NCBI RefSeq assembly: GCF_050433385.1
Contig: NZ_JBNPXI010000030.1
Coordinates: 1 to 47,363, forward strand
Direction: 5' to 3'
Source: Brassicibacter mesophilus
GTDB taxonomy: Bacteria; Bacillota; Clostridia; Tissierellales; Proteiniboraceae
DNA: 47,363 nucleotides
Part shown: one piece after another, positions 8,423-16,886 of the stretch
Numbering within the stretch: position 1 is the first letter of the stretch
Layout: each line of letters opens with the position of its first letter
Program-made: the position numbers and the translations under genes
Notes under the pieces: model-generated
The model's input: only the letters and a program-made list of their open reading frames with translations
Databases searched by the model: none
Told to the model about the DNA's origin: nothing

Positions 8423-8571
8423 CTTAGCTTATCAAAGAAATACATTTTTTAATTAAGCTCAACATGGCTGTGAAAAGAAAGACCTAATGCCATATGTAAA
8501 AAGTTTACTAATAGAAAGCAAGCATTAAGATTATTTTGTAAATATTGATTCTCGAAGTGAAACAATTTATT

Positions 8572-8606
8572 AAGGGTCCAGAATTATTCTGGACCCTTCT
8601 ATTCAC
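8572..8606 (+). terminator. Strong hairpin terminator after the M56-M23 gene
   Basis: A perfect 12-bp stem (AAGGGTCCAGAA 8572-8583 with TTCTGGACCCTT 8587-8598) with a 3-nt loop. The T tract is interrupted (CTATTCACTTTTT). Nothing else recognisable lies between 8423 and 8571. Confidence 0.7.
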
Positions 8607-8608
8607 TT

Positions 8609-8630
8609 TTTGCCACATTAATAGTGAAAC
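8609..8630 (+). promoter_or_regulatory. Putative PRD-regulator operator, distal site
   Basis: TTTGCCACATTAATAGTGAAAC shares the TTGCCACATTA core with three other sites (2663, 2753, 8722). It lies about 125 bp upstream of the second PRD regulator. Confidence 0.5.
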
Positions 8631-8721
8631 GATTTCCTGTTTCGATTTCTAGATTATCCTTGAATAAATACAGTGTTAATGGTATATATATTACAACAAA
8701 CGCAAACGATAGATATTCACA

Positions 8722-8743
8722 TTTGATACTATAATGTGGCAAG
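8722..8743 (-). promoter_or_regulatory. Putative PRD-regulator operator, inverted proximal site
   Basis: Read on the minus strand this is CTTGCCACATTATAGTATCAAA, identical over TTGCCACATTATA to the 2753 site. It touches the AAGGAAG ribosome site (8741-8747) of the regulator gene, so a bound protein could also block initiation. Confidence 0.55.
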
Positions 8744-8755
8744 GAAGTGAATAGC

Positions 8756-10873
8756 ATGTTAGATGAAAGAAAGGTAAGGATTATTCAATATTTATTGGAG
8801 CAAGACGATTTTATTACAATTAAAGAAATGGCAATAAAATTTGATGTAAGCTTAAGAACGATAAGGTATGATCTAGACTCATTAGATAATTGGCTTACTG
8901 AAAATGGCTTCAAGCAACTGGTTAGGCTTCCAAGAAAAGGAGTATTTATTGAATCAAACTTAGAAAAAAGAGCTTTGATTAAGGATAAGATTGTTAACAA
9001 TGACTTCTATTCATATGTTCTTTCACCAGAAGAAAGAAGAGAGCTTGTTTTACTAAATATACTTAAAGGAAATGGACCTGTAAATCTTATAGAGCTTGCA
9101 GAAAAAACATATGTAAGCAAAACAACAATTGCAAATGATCTAGATGATATTAGTAACTGGTTAAAAAAATACCATATTAAGCTTATACGTAAAAAAGGAT
9201 ATGGAGTATATGTTGAAGGAGCTGAAGAAAACAAAAGAAATGCGATTAGTTCTTTGCTAAAGGAGCTTGCAAGTCCAGATATGGAAAGATACAGTAATCA
9301 ATCTATTGAAAAATACATTGATTCTTTGAAAGCATGGCTTCCAAACATTGATCTGTATTTTATTAAGAGTGAGATAGAACGTGCTCAGCAAAAACTGAAC
9401 ATAAGATTCAGTTATGAGGGATTCGTAAGCTTATTATCTCATCTTGCATTAGCTATTGAGAGAGTTTCCCTAGGAAAAGATATATTGATAAGCAAGAAAC
9501 AATTGCATGAGCTTATGTCTAAAGAGGAATTTGCCATAGCTAAGAGCATAAGCGAGAATATTTCGAAATTCTTCAATATAAAAGTTCCTTTAGATGAAAC
9601 TGGATACATTACTTTACATTTGATTGGAGCGAAGCTAAGTGATGTAGGTGATCAAGATAAATATTTTAGAAAAAACAGTGAACTCTTATTAACAATTGAC
9701 AAAATGATAGAAAGCGTAGAGAGAGATTTAAGTATAGTCTTGATGAATCATATATCTCTTAAAAAGGATTTATATATTCATCTCATGCCGACTATTCATA
9801 GGCTAAAGTATAACAAGCCTCTACAGAATCCGCTCTTACATGAGATAATTTCTAAATACAAAGATATATTTGATGCTTGTAGTAAAGCTAAAGGATATTT
9901 AGAAAAGAAATTTGGAATTCAAGTAAATGATCATGAAGTTGCTTATATAGCCATGCATTTTGGCGCAGCTGTTGAAGCACAAAAACCAACAATAAGTAAA
10001 AATACAAATATTTTATTAGTATGTGCAAGTGGGATAGGTACATCAAGATTATTAAGAGCAAAGCTATTATCATACTTTAGATCATTCAATATTATAGATA
10101 CAGTATCATATCAAGATGTGGATAGTTTTACGGATTCTAATGAGATAGATTTAATTGTATCAACTATACCAATAAAGAAAACAAAAGTTCCGGTTGTTAC
10201 TGTTTCTCCTTTGCTGGATAAAAGAGATATAGATATACTATCAAGTTATTTAATGTTCAATGGAAACTACAATAATATTAAGTATGATAAAGCAAGTTTT
10301 ATTATGGATGTTATGGACGTAATATCTAAGCATTGCAGAATAGAAAACTTTGATGAGCTTCAGACTGACATAACATCACTTTTTAATAATATTAATAGGT
10401 TGTATAGCTCGCAAAGTTCATGGTCGTCAAAAAATATACTACACGAAGAAAATATACAGGTTGGAGTTGAATGTCATACTTGGGAAGATGCTATATTTAA
10501 AGCTGCGAAACCACTACTTGAAAATGGTTTTATTGATGAGAAATATATAGACTGTATTTTTGAAAAAATTAAGCTGTATGGACCGTATATGGTTATAGCT
10601 CCTGGTATAGCAATGCCTCATGCAGGAGTAGAAGATGGTGTATACAAAACTTCACTATCTATCATGACCTTAAAAAAACCAGTTAAGTTTAATCATAAGA
10701 AAAATGATCCAGTGCATATGGTGATTTTTTTAGCAGCTACTGACAATTACACCCATATTGAAACACTTACACATCTTTTGACCATATTGTCTGTAAAAGA
10801 AAATATAGAAAAAATAAAAGCTTCATCAGATCCAAATGAGATATATGAAATACTTAAATTACAGGAGGAATAA
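8756..10873 (+). CDS. PRD-domain regulator with EIIB and EIIA domains (MtlR-like)
   Basis: A 705-residue PTS-controlled activator. Order: HTH_11 (about 5-60, ITIKEMAIKFDVSLRTIRYDLD), Mga-type helix-turn-helix (about 95-150), PRD1 (about 190-300, LLSHLALAI and TGYITLHLIGAK), PRD2 (about 310-410, LMPTIHRLKY and VAYIAMHFGAA), EIIB-like domain with Cys423 in VCASGIGTSR, and a C-terminal EIIA domain with His622 in GIAMPHAGVEDG. The EIIA domain resembles the stand-alone EIIA just downstream. The start is the ATG at 8756, eight bases after AAGGAAG; the GTG at 8747 abuts that site. Two bases separate it from the EIIA gene, so it heads the PTS operon it probably controls. Confidence 0.92.
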   Translation: MLDERKVRIIQYLLEQDDFITIKEMAIKFDVSLRTIRYDLDSLDNWLTENGFKQLVRLPRKGVFIESNLEKRALIKDKIVNNDFYSYVLSPEERRELVLLNILKGNGPVNLIELAEKTYVSKTTIANDLDDISNWLKKYHIKLIRKKGYGVYVEGAEENKRNAISSLLKELASPDMERYSNQSIEKYIDSLKAWLPNIDLYFIKSEIERAQQKLNIRFSYEGFVSLLSHLALAIERVSLGKDILISKKQLHELMSKEEFAIAKSISENISKFFNIKVPLDETGYITLHLIGAKLSDVGDQDKYFRKNSELLLTIDKMIESVERDLSIVLMNHISLKKDLYIHLMPTIHRLKYNKPLQNPLLHEIISKYKDIFDACSKAKGYLEKKFGIQVNDHEVAYIAMHFGAAVEAQKPTISKNTNILLVCASGIGTSRLLRAKLLSYFRSFNIIDTVSYQDVDSFTDSNEIDLIVSTIPIKKTKVPVVTVSPLLDKRDIDILSSYLMFNGNYNNIKYDKASFIMDVMDVISKHCRIENFDELQTDITSLFNNINRLYSSQSSWSSKNILHEENIQVGVECHTWEDAIFKAAKPLLENGFIDEKYIDCIFEKIKLYGPYMVIAPGIAMPHAGVEDGVYKTSLSIMTLKKPVKFNHKKNDPVHMVIFLAATDNYTHIETLTHLLTILSVKENIEKIKASSDPNEIYEILKLQEE

Positions 10874-10875
10874 TT

Positions 10876-11313
10876 ATGATAAATGAATTTGTAAGACCTG
10901 AGACAATAGCAGTTAATGTTAAAGCTGACTGCTGGAAGGATGCAGTAAGGAAAGCAGGAGATTTATTACTTTCTTCAGATACCATAGAAGAAAGATATAT
11001 AGATGCAATGATTGAAAAGGTTAAAGATTTAGGACCTTATATAGTAATAGCACCTCAAATTGCTATGCCTCACGCGAGACCAGAGGATGGTGTTAAGCGT
11101 ACTTCCATAGCAATAATGACACTAGAAAATGGGGTTAATTTTGGGCATGAAAAAAACGATCCTGTAAAACTACTGATAGCATTAGCAGCAGTTGACAATA
11201 AAGCACATATTGAAGCACTAGCTAAACTAATGGAAGTTCTAGGAGACCAAAAGAAGCTAGATAATATATTAGACAGTAAGTCCAGTAAAGAGTTATATGG
11301 ATATTTACTTTAA
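10876..11313 (+). CDS. PTS EIIA component (fructose/mannitol/ascorbate superfamily)
   Basis: A 145-residue cytosolic EIIA. His66 in IAMPHARPEDG is the phospho-acceptor from HPr; flanking blocks LGPYIVIAPQ and GHEKNDPVKLLIALAAVD are typical of the UlaC/SgaA group. It is closely similar to the C-terminal domain of the preceding regulator, suggesting duplication. AGGAGG in the end of the regulator gene serves as ribosome site. Phosphate passes from here to the EIIB encoded next. Confidence 0.92.
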   Translation: MINEFVRPETIAVNVKADCWKDAVRKAGDLLLSSDTIEERYIDAMIEKVKDLGPYIVIAPQIAMPHARPEDGVKRTSIAIMTLENGVNFGHEKNDPVKLLIALAAVDNKAHIEALAKLMEVLGDQKKLDNILDSKSSKELYGYLL

Positions 11314-11331
11314 ATGAGAGGAGGGGAAAAT

Positions 11332-11613
11332 ATGTTGAAGATATTTACTGTATGTGGAGCAGGAGTAGGAAGCAGTATGATGTTAAAGGTTTTTACTCAG
11401 CAAATATTAGCAAAGGAAAATATAGAAGCAAAGGTTGATGCTACTGATATTGGATCGTTAGATCCAAATGGAGCAGATATAATTGTTACAACTTCTGATT
11501 TCGCAAATGTTATAAGAAACACAACAGCTGTAATAATAAAAATAGACAATCTTACAGACAGAGAATATTTAAAGGAACAATTATTAAAAGCTGTAAAAAG
11601 CATAAACAAATAA
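11332..11613 (+). CDS. PTS EIIB component (ascorbate/SgaB type)
   Basis: A 93-residue EIIB: MLKIFTVCGAGVGSSMMLK carries the phospho-acceptor Cys8 in the P-loop-like CGAGVGSS, and the C-terminus has IDNLTDREYLKEQLLKA, as in UlaB/SgaB proteins. It relays phosphate from EIIA to the sugar entering through EIIC. The upstream ATG at 11314 precedes the GAGGAGGGG ribosome site, so the ATG at 11332 is the start. Confidence 0.92.
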   Translation: MLKIFTVCGAGVGSSMMLKVFTQQILAKENIEAKVDATDIGSLDPNGADIIVTTSDFANVIRNTTAVIIKIDNLTDREYLKEQLLKAVKSINK

Positions 11614-11636
11614 AAAGCTAGATAGGAGGTTACCAT

Positions 11637-12914
11637 ATGAAAGACATTATAATGTACCTTATATCAAATGTACTAAGTGAAGCAGCATTTTTAATTGGTA
11701 TTGTTGCTTTATTAGGTCTAGTAGTACAAAAGAAGAAATTCAGTGATGTTGTAGCAGGTACAGTTAAAACTATGGTTGGATTTTTGCTTATATCTACTGG
11801 AGCTCAAAGCATGGGTATGACTTTACTTCCTATACAGCCTATGTTACAACATGTATTTGGCATGGAAGCTCAAGTCGCTGATATTGGCGGAGCTATAGGA
11901 GCAAGTATGGCCGCTTTTGGTGCATCTGCTACATTAATATTCGCACTAGGCTTTTTAGTCAACGTTTTACTTGCAAGATTTACTAGATTTAAATATATAC
12001 ATCTTTCAGCTCATGTTTCATTCTTTTACGCAGGACTTATAGCTGCACTTCTAACAGTAGGAACAAATTTATCACCTGTATGGATAACTGTGATTGGCTC
12101 AATATTATTAGGGGCATATTTAACATTTACATGTGCTTATATTGCACCACTTATGAAGAATGTTCCTGGTGGGGAAGGATTTACTCTAGGACATTCAAGC
12201 TCAATAGGATGTTTAATATCTGCAAAGGTTGGTAAAATAGTTGGTAATAAGGATAAAAGCTTAGAAGATGTCAAGCTTCCTAAATATTTAGGTTTCTTAA
12301 GAGAAACAACTATTGCATTAAGTGTTATCATGACAATTATATTCTTAATTGTTTCATTAATTGCAGGGCCTAAATTTGTTATGGAAAACGTTAGTGGAGG
12401 AAAGGACATAGTAATATTTTCAATACTCAATGGTTTAACGTTTGGTGTATGGATAACAGTAATTATCACTGGAGTTCGTATGATGCTTTCTGAAATTGTA
12501 CCAGCTTTTCACGGTATTTCAGATAAGATAGTTCCAAATGCAATACCTGGATTAGATATACCATTATTATTTCCAAACCATCCTACTTCCGTTATAGTAG
12601 GATTTCTAACAAGTCTTATTGCAAGTTTAATTGGTATGTGGGTATTAGGATTAGTAAAGTATCCTATTATAGTATTCCCAGCTTTAATACCAACTTTCTT
12701 TACTGGTGCAGTTACAGCAATATTTGGTAACTCTACAGGTGGGAGAAGAGGAGCTATTGCAGGCTCATTTATCAATGGATTAATTCTGATATTTGGCCAG
12801 GCTTTCTTGATTCCTTATATAGGAGGATATGAATCAGTTATGAGGGTACTTTGTGAAACAGACTATGCTTTCTTTGGACCTATAATTGGTTGGATATTGG
12901 GGTTAATAGGATAA
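11637..12914 (+). CDS. PTS EIIC permease (SgaT/UlaA family)
   Basis: A 425-residue polytopic membrane protein with about ten hydrophobic segments. Family blocks are ISTGAQSMGMTLLPI, GGAIGASMAAFGASA, VPGGEGFTLGHSSSIGC and IFGNSTGGRRGAIAGSFINGLI. It is the sugar channel of the ascorbate/galactitol superfamily; the exact sugar cannot be read from the sequence. AGGAGG precedes the ATG. Its stop codon overlaps the start of the TrpA-like gene in TAATG, which implies translational coupling and a shared substrate pathway. Confidence 0.92.
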   Translation: MKDIIMYLISNVLSEAAFLIGIVALLGLVVQKKKFSDVVAGTVKTMVGFLLISTGAQSMGMTLLPIQPMLQHVFGMEAQVADIGGAIGASMAAFGASATLIFALGFLVNVLLARFTRFKYIHLSAHVSFFYAGLIAALLTVGTNLSPVWITVIGSILLGAYLTFTCAYIAPLMKNVPGGEGFTLGHSSSIGCLISAKVGKIVGNKDKSLEDVKLPKYLGFLRETTIALSVIMTIIFLIVSLIAGPKFVMENVSGGKDIVIFSILNGLTFGVWITVIITGVRMMLSEIVPAFHGISDKIVPNAIPGLDIPLLFPNHPTSVIVGFLTSLIASLIGMWVLGLVKYPIIVFPALIPTFFTGAVTAIFGNSTGGRRGAIAGSFINGLILIFGQAFLIPYIGGYESVMRVLCETDYAFFGPIIGWILGLIG

Positions 12915-13648
12915 TGACTAATATAGAAAGAGTTTTTAAAAATAATAAAAAATGTATTACCCTCTATTTAACACTTGGCTATCCAAATAAGGAAGAATTT
13001 TTTAAGCATGTCGATATTCTTGTTGAAGAAGGAGTGGATATTCTAGAAATAGGGATACCAGTAGAAAATCCCTGTCTAGATGGGAAAACTATTGCTGACA
13101 CTCATTCTAAGGTTATAGAAAATGGTTTTACTGAAGGAATACTAGTAATGTATTTATTGGAAATACGTAACAAATATCCTGACCTTCCTATTGCTGTAAT
13201 GTCATATAAAGAAGGCATAGACAAGTATAGTTTACTTGATAAAAACAATCTTTATGATGTCATGCTATGTCCAGATCAGTTTATAACAACTGAAAACGAT
13301 AATGTAAGCTTAATCCAAATATATAATGAAGAGATGTCTGAACAAACAATCAGAGAAAGATTAGAAAACAATAAAGGATTTGCTTATGTAATGTCAGGGG
13401 TTGGTACAACTGGAGGAAAAGGTGAATTGCCAGATGCGTATACTAATACAATTGAAAGAATAAAGAGTATAACTGATATACCTATACAAGTAGGATTTGG
13501 AATATACAGTCCTGACCAAGTTAAGACAGTACTTCATAATGGAGCAGATGGAGCAATAATTGGAAGTGAAATTATCAGAATTATAAACAATAATTGTGAA
13601 GATGAATTAAGAGAATATGTTGGATCGATAGCAAAAGCTAGAGGGTAA
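12914..13648 (+). CDS. TrpA-like TIM-barrel enzyme encoded in a PTS operon
   Basis: The 244-residue product aligns along its length with the tryptophan synthase alpha subunit: TLYLTLGYPNKEEF, LEIGIPVENPCLDGKTI, SGVGTTGGKGELPD, and the phosphate-binding end VGFGIYSPDQVK and GAIIGSEIIRII. The catalytic pair of TrpA (Glu49/Asp60 in Salmonella) is present as Glu45 and Asp56, with the same spacing. No trpB or other trp gene is near. TrpA performs a retro-aldol cleavage giving glyceraldehyde 3-phosphate, so a phosphosugar lyase role for the sugar imported by this PTS is a reasonable inference, not shown. The start ATG 12914 overlaps the EIIC stop; a TTG at 12890 is an alternative. The stop lies in the loop of the terminator. 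Confidence 0.82.
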   Translation: MTNIERVFKNNKKCITLYLTLGYPNKEEFFKHVDILVEEGVDILEIGIPVENPCLDGKTIADTHSKVIENGFTEGILVMYLLEIRNKYPDLPIAVMSYKEGIDKYSLLDKNNLYDVMLCPDQFITTENDNVSLIQIYNEEMSEQTIRERLENNKGFAYVMSGVGTTGGKGELPDAYTNTIERIKSITDIPIQVGFGIYSPDQVKTVLHNGADGAIIGSEIIRIINNNCEDELREYVGSIAKARG

Positions 13649-13666
13649 CCTCTAGCTTTTGTTGTT
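13632..13666 (+). terminator. Terminator of the PTS/TrpA-like operon
   Basis: A perfect 13-bp stem: CAAAAGCTAGAGG (13632-13644) with CCTCTAGCTTTTG (13649-13661), then TTGTTT. The TrpA-like stop codon occupies the loop. Confidence 0.85.
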
Positions 13667-13778
13667 TATATGATTTGAATATGACTAAAGTTATATATTA
13701 GAACTCTAATCTCCTATTTTTATGACTAAAATAATTACTTTTGAGATATGGAAAATAAATGAAATAAAGATATAATTT

Positions 13779-13798
13779 AATTAATACTAGTATTAATT
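13779..13798. promoter_or_regulatory. 20-bp perfect palindrome before ABC operon
   Basis: AATTAATACTAGTATTAATT is a complete dyad just after a TATAAT hexamer (13771-13776) and about 30 bp before the ATP-binding protein start (13828). Its place, over the likely transcription start, suits a repressor or response-regulator site. No clear -35 was found at the right distance. Confidence 0.5.
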
Positions 13799-13827
13799 TT
13801 CAAATATATTTACGGAAGGAGTAAAAC

Positions 13828-14817
13828 ATGTCAAATAAGAAAGCTATTTTAAAGGTAGAGAATTTAACTAAATCATATGCTATAAGAAAACAGGAGTCTA
13901 TTGTAGCGGTAGATAATATATCTTTTAAAGTAGAAAAAGGAGAAATATTAGGCATATTGGGACCAAATGGCGCTGGAAAGACCACAACTATTAAGATGAT
14001 TTGCAGCCTGGTAAGGCCCGACAAAGGAAATGTTTTGATTGATGGTATAGATAATTTTGCTTATCGCAATAAAGCTTTAAATAAAATTAGTGCTGTTTTA
14101 GAAGGAAATCGTAATATCTACTGGAGGTTAACTGTAAGAGAAAATATAGAGTTTTTTGCTGCACTTAAGGGAAGTGATTCTAGAAAATTTAATCGCGAAA
14201 TAGATTACTATATTAATCTATTTGATTTAAAAGATAAAGAAAATGAAGTCGCTAAAAATTTATCTAGAGGAATGCAGCAAAAGCTAGCAATAGCTGTAGC
14301 TATGGTTAGTCAAAGTGAAGTAGTTATTTTAGATGAACCTACATTGGGGTTGGATGTAAATGCTTCTTATGAAATCCGAAAATTGCTTAAGAAACTAGCT
14401 AAGGAGGATGGAAGAACAATAATACTGACAACTCATGATATGAATGTAGTACAAGATATATGTGAGAGGGTTATTATAATAAATAGGGGTAAAATCATAG
14501 CTAACGACAAGGTTAAAAATTTAATGAAGATATTTGAGGTTAAGGCATATGATTTTCAAATAAATGGATTACTAAAAAACTATCAAAAAGAACAGCTAAC
14601 TCAAATTCCACACTTACAAATACAAGAGGAAGCTATGGAGACAAGGATTACACTGAAATTAAATGATTGTCATATTTTCTATAAAGTTATTGATATCTTA
14701 AAGAGTGAAGATTGTGTTATTAATTCAATTAATAGCAAGGAACTCAATTTTGAAAAGGTATTTATGGAAATTGTTGAAAGGAGTGTAAATATTGAAGAGA
14801 AAAATACTGCTATGTAA
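13828..14817 (+). CDS. ABC transporter ATP-binding protein (ABC-2 exporter type)
   Basis: A 329-residue ATPase. Walker A is GPNGAGKTT at residues 45-53, the signature is LSRGM at 145-149, Walker B with DEPTLGLD is at about 168-178, and the switch histidine is in TTHD. The SAVLEGNRNIYWRLTVREN segment and the long C-terminal part (about 215-329) resemble drug/antibiotic or Na+ exporter ATPases of the DrrA/NatA class. It would energise the permease encoded next, with which it overlaps by 26 nt. The substrate is unknown. A GGAAGGAG ribosome site precedes the ATG. Confidence 0.92.
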   Translation: MSNKKAILKVENLTKSYAIRKQESIVAVDNISFKVEKGEILGILGPNGAGKTTTIKMICSLVRPDKGNVLIDGIDNFAYRNKALNKISAVLEGNRNIYWRLTVRENIEFFAALKGSDSRKFNREIDYYINLFDLKDKENEVAKNLSRGMQQKLAIAVAMVSQSEVVILDEPTLGLDVNASYEIRKLLKKLAKEDGRTIILTTHDMNVVQDICERVIIINRGKIIANDKVKNLMKIFEVKAYDFQINGLLKNYQKEQLTQIPHLQIQEEAMETRITLKLNDCHIFYKVIDILKSEDCVINSINSKELNFEKVFMEIVERSVNIEEKNTAM

Positions 14818-15571
14818 AGCTTCTTTTAAAAAAGAAATTATATTCTTTAAAAGATATTTATTTAATTCATTAGGCCGATTTCTTACTTTATATTTGTACT
14901 TTTTATTGATGTTTGCAGGATATAAAGGGCTAACAGGAAGTTCAGCAAAATACGGCGGAGTACTAGAAGGATTAGTTGTTGGATATACTTTATGGATATT
15001 GACTACAAGTGTTTATGAGGAAGTAGCCTATACTATACTTACGGAAGCCAGAGAAGGTACATTAGAACAGTTATACATGTCCATTCATGGTTTTGGATGG
15101 GTTATGGGAATGAAAATGTTAGCAAAAATAATCATAGAAATATTTTTTGTATCAGTAGTATTATTTGTTTTAATGCTTACAACAAATAAGTACCTAAACT
15201 TAGATGTAACATCTCTTGCCATTATAATATTCTTCACTTTATTAAGTGTTCTTGGCATAGGTTTTATATTTGGGGGGCTTGCATTAATTTTTAAGCAAAT
15301 AAGCAGTTATTTGCAAATTGTCACCTTTGGTTTTATCGGACTTATTGCTGCTCCAGTTAGTCAAATACCGAATATTGAATATTTACCAACCACTTGGGGC
15401 AGCAGCTTGATTTACGATGTTATGGTTAGTGGAAAATCAATTATGGAATTTACTTTTAATGAAGTTGGATTATTAGCGGCTGTAGGTTTTGTGTATTTGT
15501 TTTTAGGATATGGAATTTATAAACTTTGTGAAAGGATAGCAATGAATAAAGGACTGTTAGGGCACTATTAA
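14792..15571 (+). CDS. ABC-2 type permease
   Basis: A 259-residue membrane protein with about six hydrophobic segments and the ABC-2 permease layout: an N-terminal cytosolic helix, the EAREGTLEQLYMS motif after the second segment, and LGIGFIFGGLALIFKQISS further on. Translation starts at a TTG (14792), eight bases after AAAGGAG, inside the end of the ATPase gene, so the two are coupled. It forms the channel of the exporter. Confidence 0.88.
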   Translation: MKRKILLCKASFKKEIIFFKRYLFNSLGRFLTLYLYFLLMFAGYKGLTGSSAKYGGVLEGLVVGYTLWILTTSVYEEVAYTILTEAREGTLEQLYMSIHGFGWVMGMKMLAKIIIEIFFVSVVLFVLMLTTNKYLNLDVTSLAIIIFFTLLSVLGIGFIFGGLALIFKQISSYLQIVTFGFIGLIAAPVSQIPNIEYLPTTWGSSLIYDVMVSGKSIMEFTFNEVGLLAAVGFVYLFLGYGIYKLCERIAMNKGLLGHY

Positions 15572-15665
15572 AAAAGCACAAATACCGATGGATTACTTGA
15601 AAATGTATTTTATAGGTTTATTTTTTTTGGTACAATAAGGTAAAGGCCACAGAGAGGAAGATAAT

Positions 15666-16886
15666 ATGAGTAAACTTGATAGATTTAGCTTTGTTCTAAG
15701 AAAAATTGTATTGTTTGTAATATTTACAAATATTATTTTCCGCTATAAAGATGTACCTAAATTCATGGCAGTATACTTGACTATATTCATCTGCCTAATA
15801 GTGAATGATAATTTACGGCTCAGAAGTTTTTTAGGTGATACAGAGGAAAGGTATATAATTTCTTTAACTATTTCAACTATTGGTAGTATAGTATTATGTT
15901 ATTTAGCTCATGGTTATGCTCAGGTGTATATTACTATAATTATGTATGAACTAGTAGTATTTACGGATTATAAAGTAAGTAAACTTTTAATAAAATTACA
16001 AATTACTGCCCTATTTTGGTATATAATGAGAGATGTTTTCAATGAAAGTATCTTAGAGATTTTCAATATTTCATTTTGGCAAGAAAATGGTGTGGATTTG
16101 TCTATGATTTTAATCTCTTTTTCATTTTATATTCTTCTGTTGTACTTTATTAAATTTCAAACGACGGAAAAACGAAAATTCCAAAGTATTAACAACGAGC
16201 TTAATGAATCCTATAAAAAGCTTCAGGAATATTCAGCAGAGATAGAAAAATTAATTGTATCCAAAGAAAGGAATAGGGTTGCTCAAGAAATACATGACTC
16301 TATAGGTCATTCATTAACTGCATTAATAATGCATTTAGATTTAGTAGAAAAAATGCTAGATAAAGATATTCAGAAATCTAGAGAGATAATAATTAGGACT
16401 CAAGACTTGGCAAGAAACAGTATGAAGGAAGTAAGAAAGGCGGTATATGCATTGAAGGAAGAGCCTATATCCAATGGATTGATGAGTTCTTTAAATGAAC
16501 TTAAATGTAACTTAATTATAAGCGAAGGCATTGAAATATATTATGATATTGAGGATAATATTGAAACTCTATCTCCTGGGTTAAAAGATGTATTATTCAA
16601 GACAATTAAAGAGAGCTTTACTAATGGTATCAAGCATGGTAAGGCGACTGAATTCAAAGTTAAAATATTCTGTCTAGAAAACTCTTTAATACTAGAGATA
16701 AAAGATAATGGAAAAGGCTGCAGTAAAATAAATGAAGGCAATGGACTACAAGGAATAAAGAACAGGGTAAATGTTCTTAATGGAGAAGTTGAATATTTAA
16801 GCAAGGAAGAAGAAGGATTTATAATAATTGTGACAATCCCAATAAAGGAGCAGGAATATGAAAAAGATAAAGTTAATGCTTGTTGA
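15666..16886 (+). CDS. Sensor histidine kinase (HisKA_3/NarL-type)
   Basis: A 406-residue kinase. Residues about 8-180 form six hydrophobic segments with almost no outer domain, suggesting membrane-state or intramembrane sensing. A coiled-coil linker (about 172-200) leads to the HisKA_3 dimerisation domain with phospho-acceptor His210 in AQEIHDSIGHSLT. The ATPase domain follows: N box KESFTNGIKHG, G1 EIKDNGKGC and G2 GNGLQGIKNRV. It overlaps the response regulator by 29 nt. Its place behind an ABC-2 exporter suggests it controls that exporter, as in many Firmicute detoxification modules. Confidence 0.92.
   Translation: MSKLDRFSFVLRKIVLFVIFTNIIFRYKDVPKFMAVYLTIFICLIVNDNLRLRSFLGDTEERYIISLTISTIGSIVLCYLAHGYAQVYITIIMYELVVFTDYKVSKLLIKLQITALFWYIMRDVFNESILEIFNISFWQENGVDLSMILISFSFYILLLYFIKFQTTEKRKFQSINNELNESYKKLQEYSAEIEKLIVSKERNRVAQEIHDSIGHSLTALIMHLDLVEKMLDKDIQKSREIIIRTQDLARNSMKEVRKAVYALKEEPISNGLMSSLNELKCNLIISEGIEIYYDIEDNIETLSPGLKDVLFKTIKESFTNGIKHGKATEFKVKIFCLENSLILEIKDNGKGCSKINEGNGLQGIKNRVNVLNGEVEYLSKEEEGFIIIVTIPIKEQEYEKDKVNAC

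Noticed and set aside
12914..13648. Tryptophan biosynthesis gene trpA
   Set aside because: No trpB or other trp gene is present, and the gene is coupled to a PTS permease, so a biosynthetic role is not supported by context.
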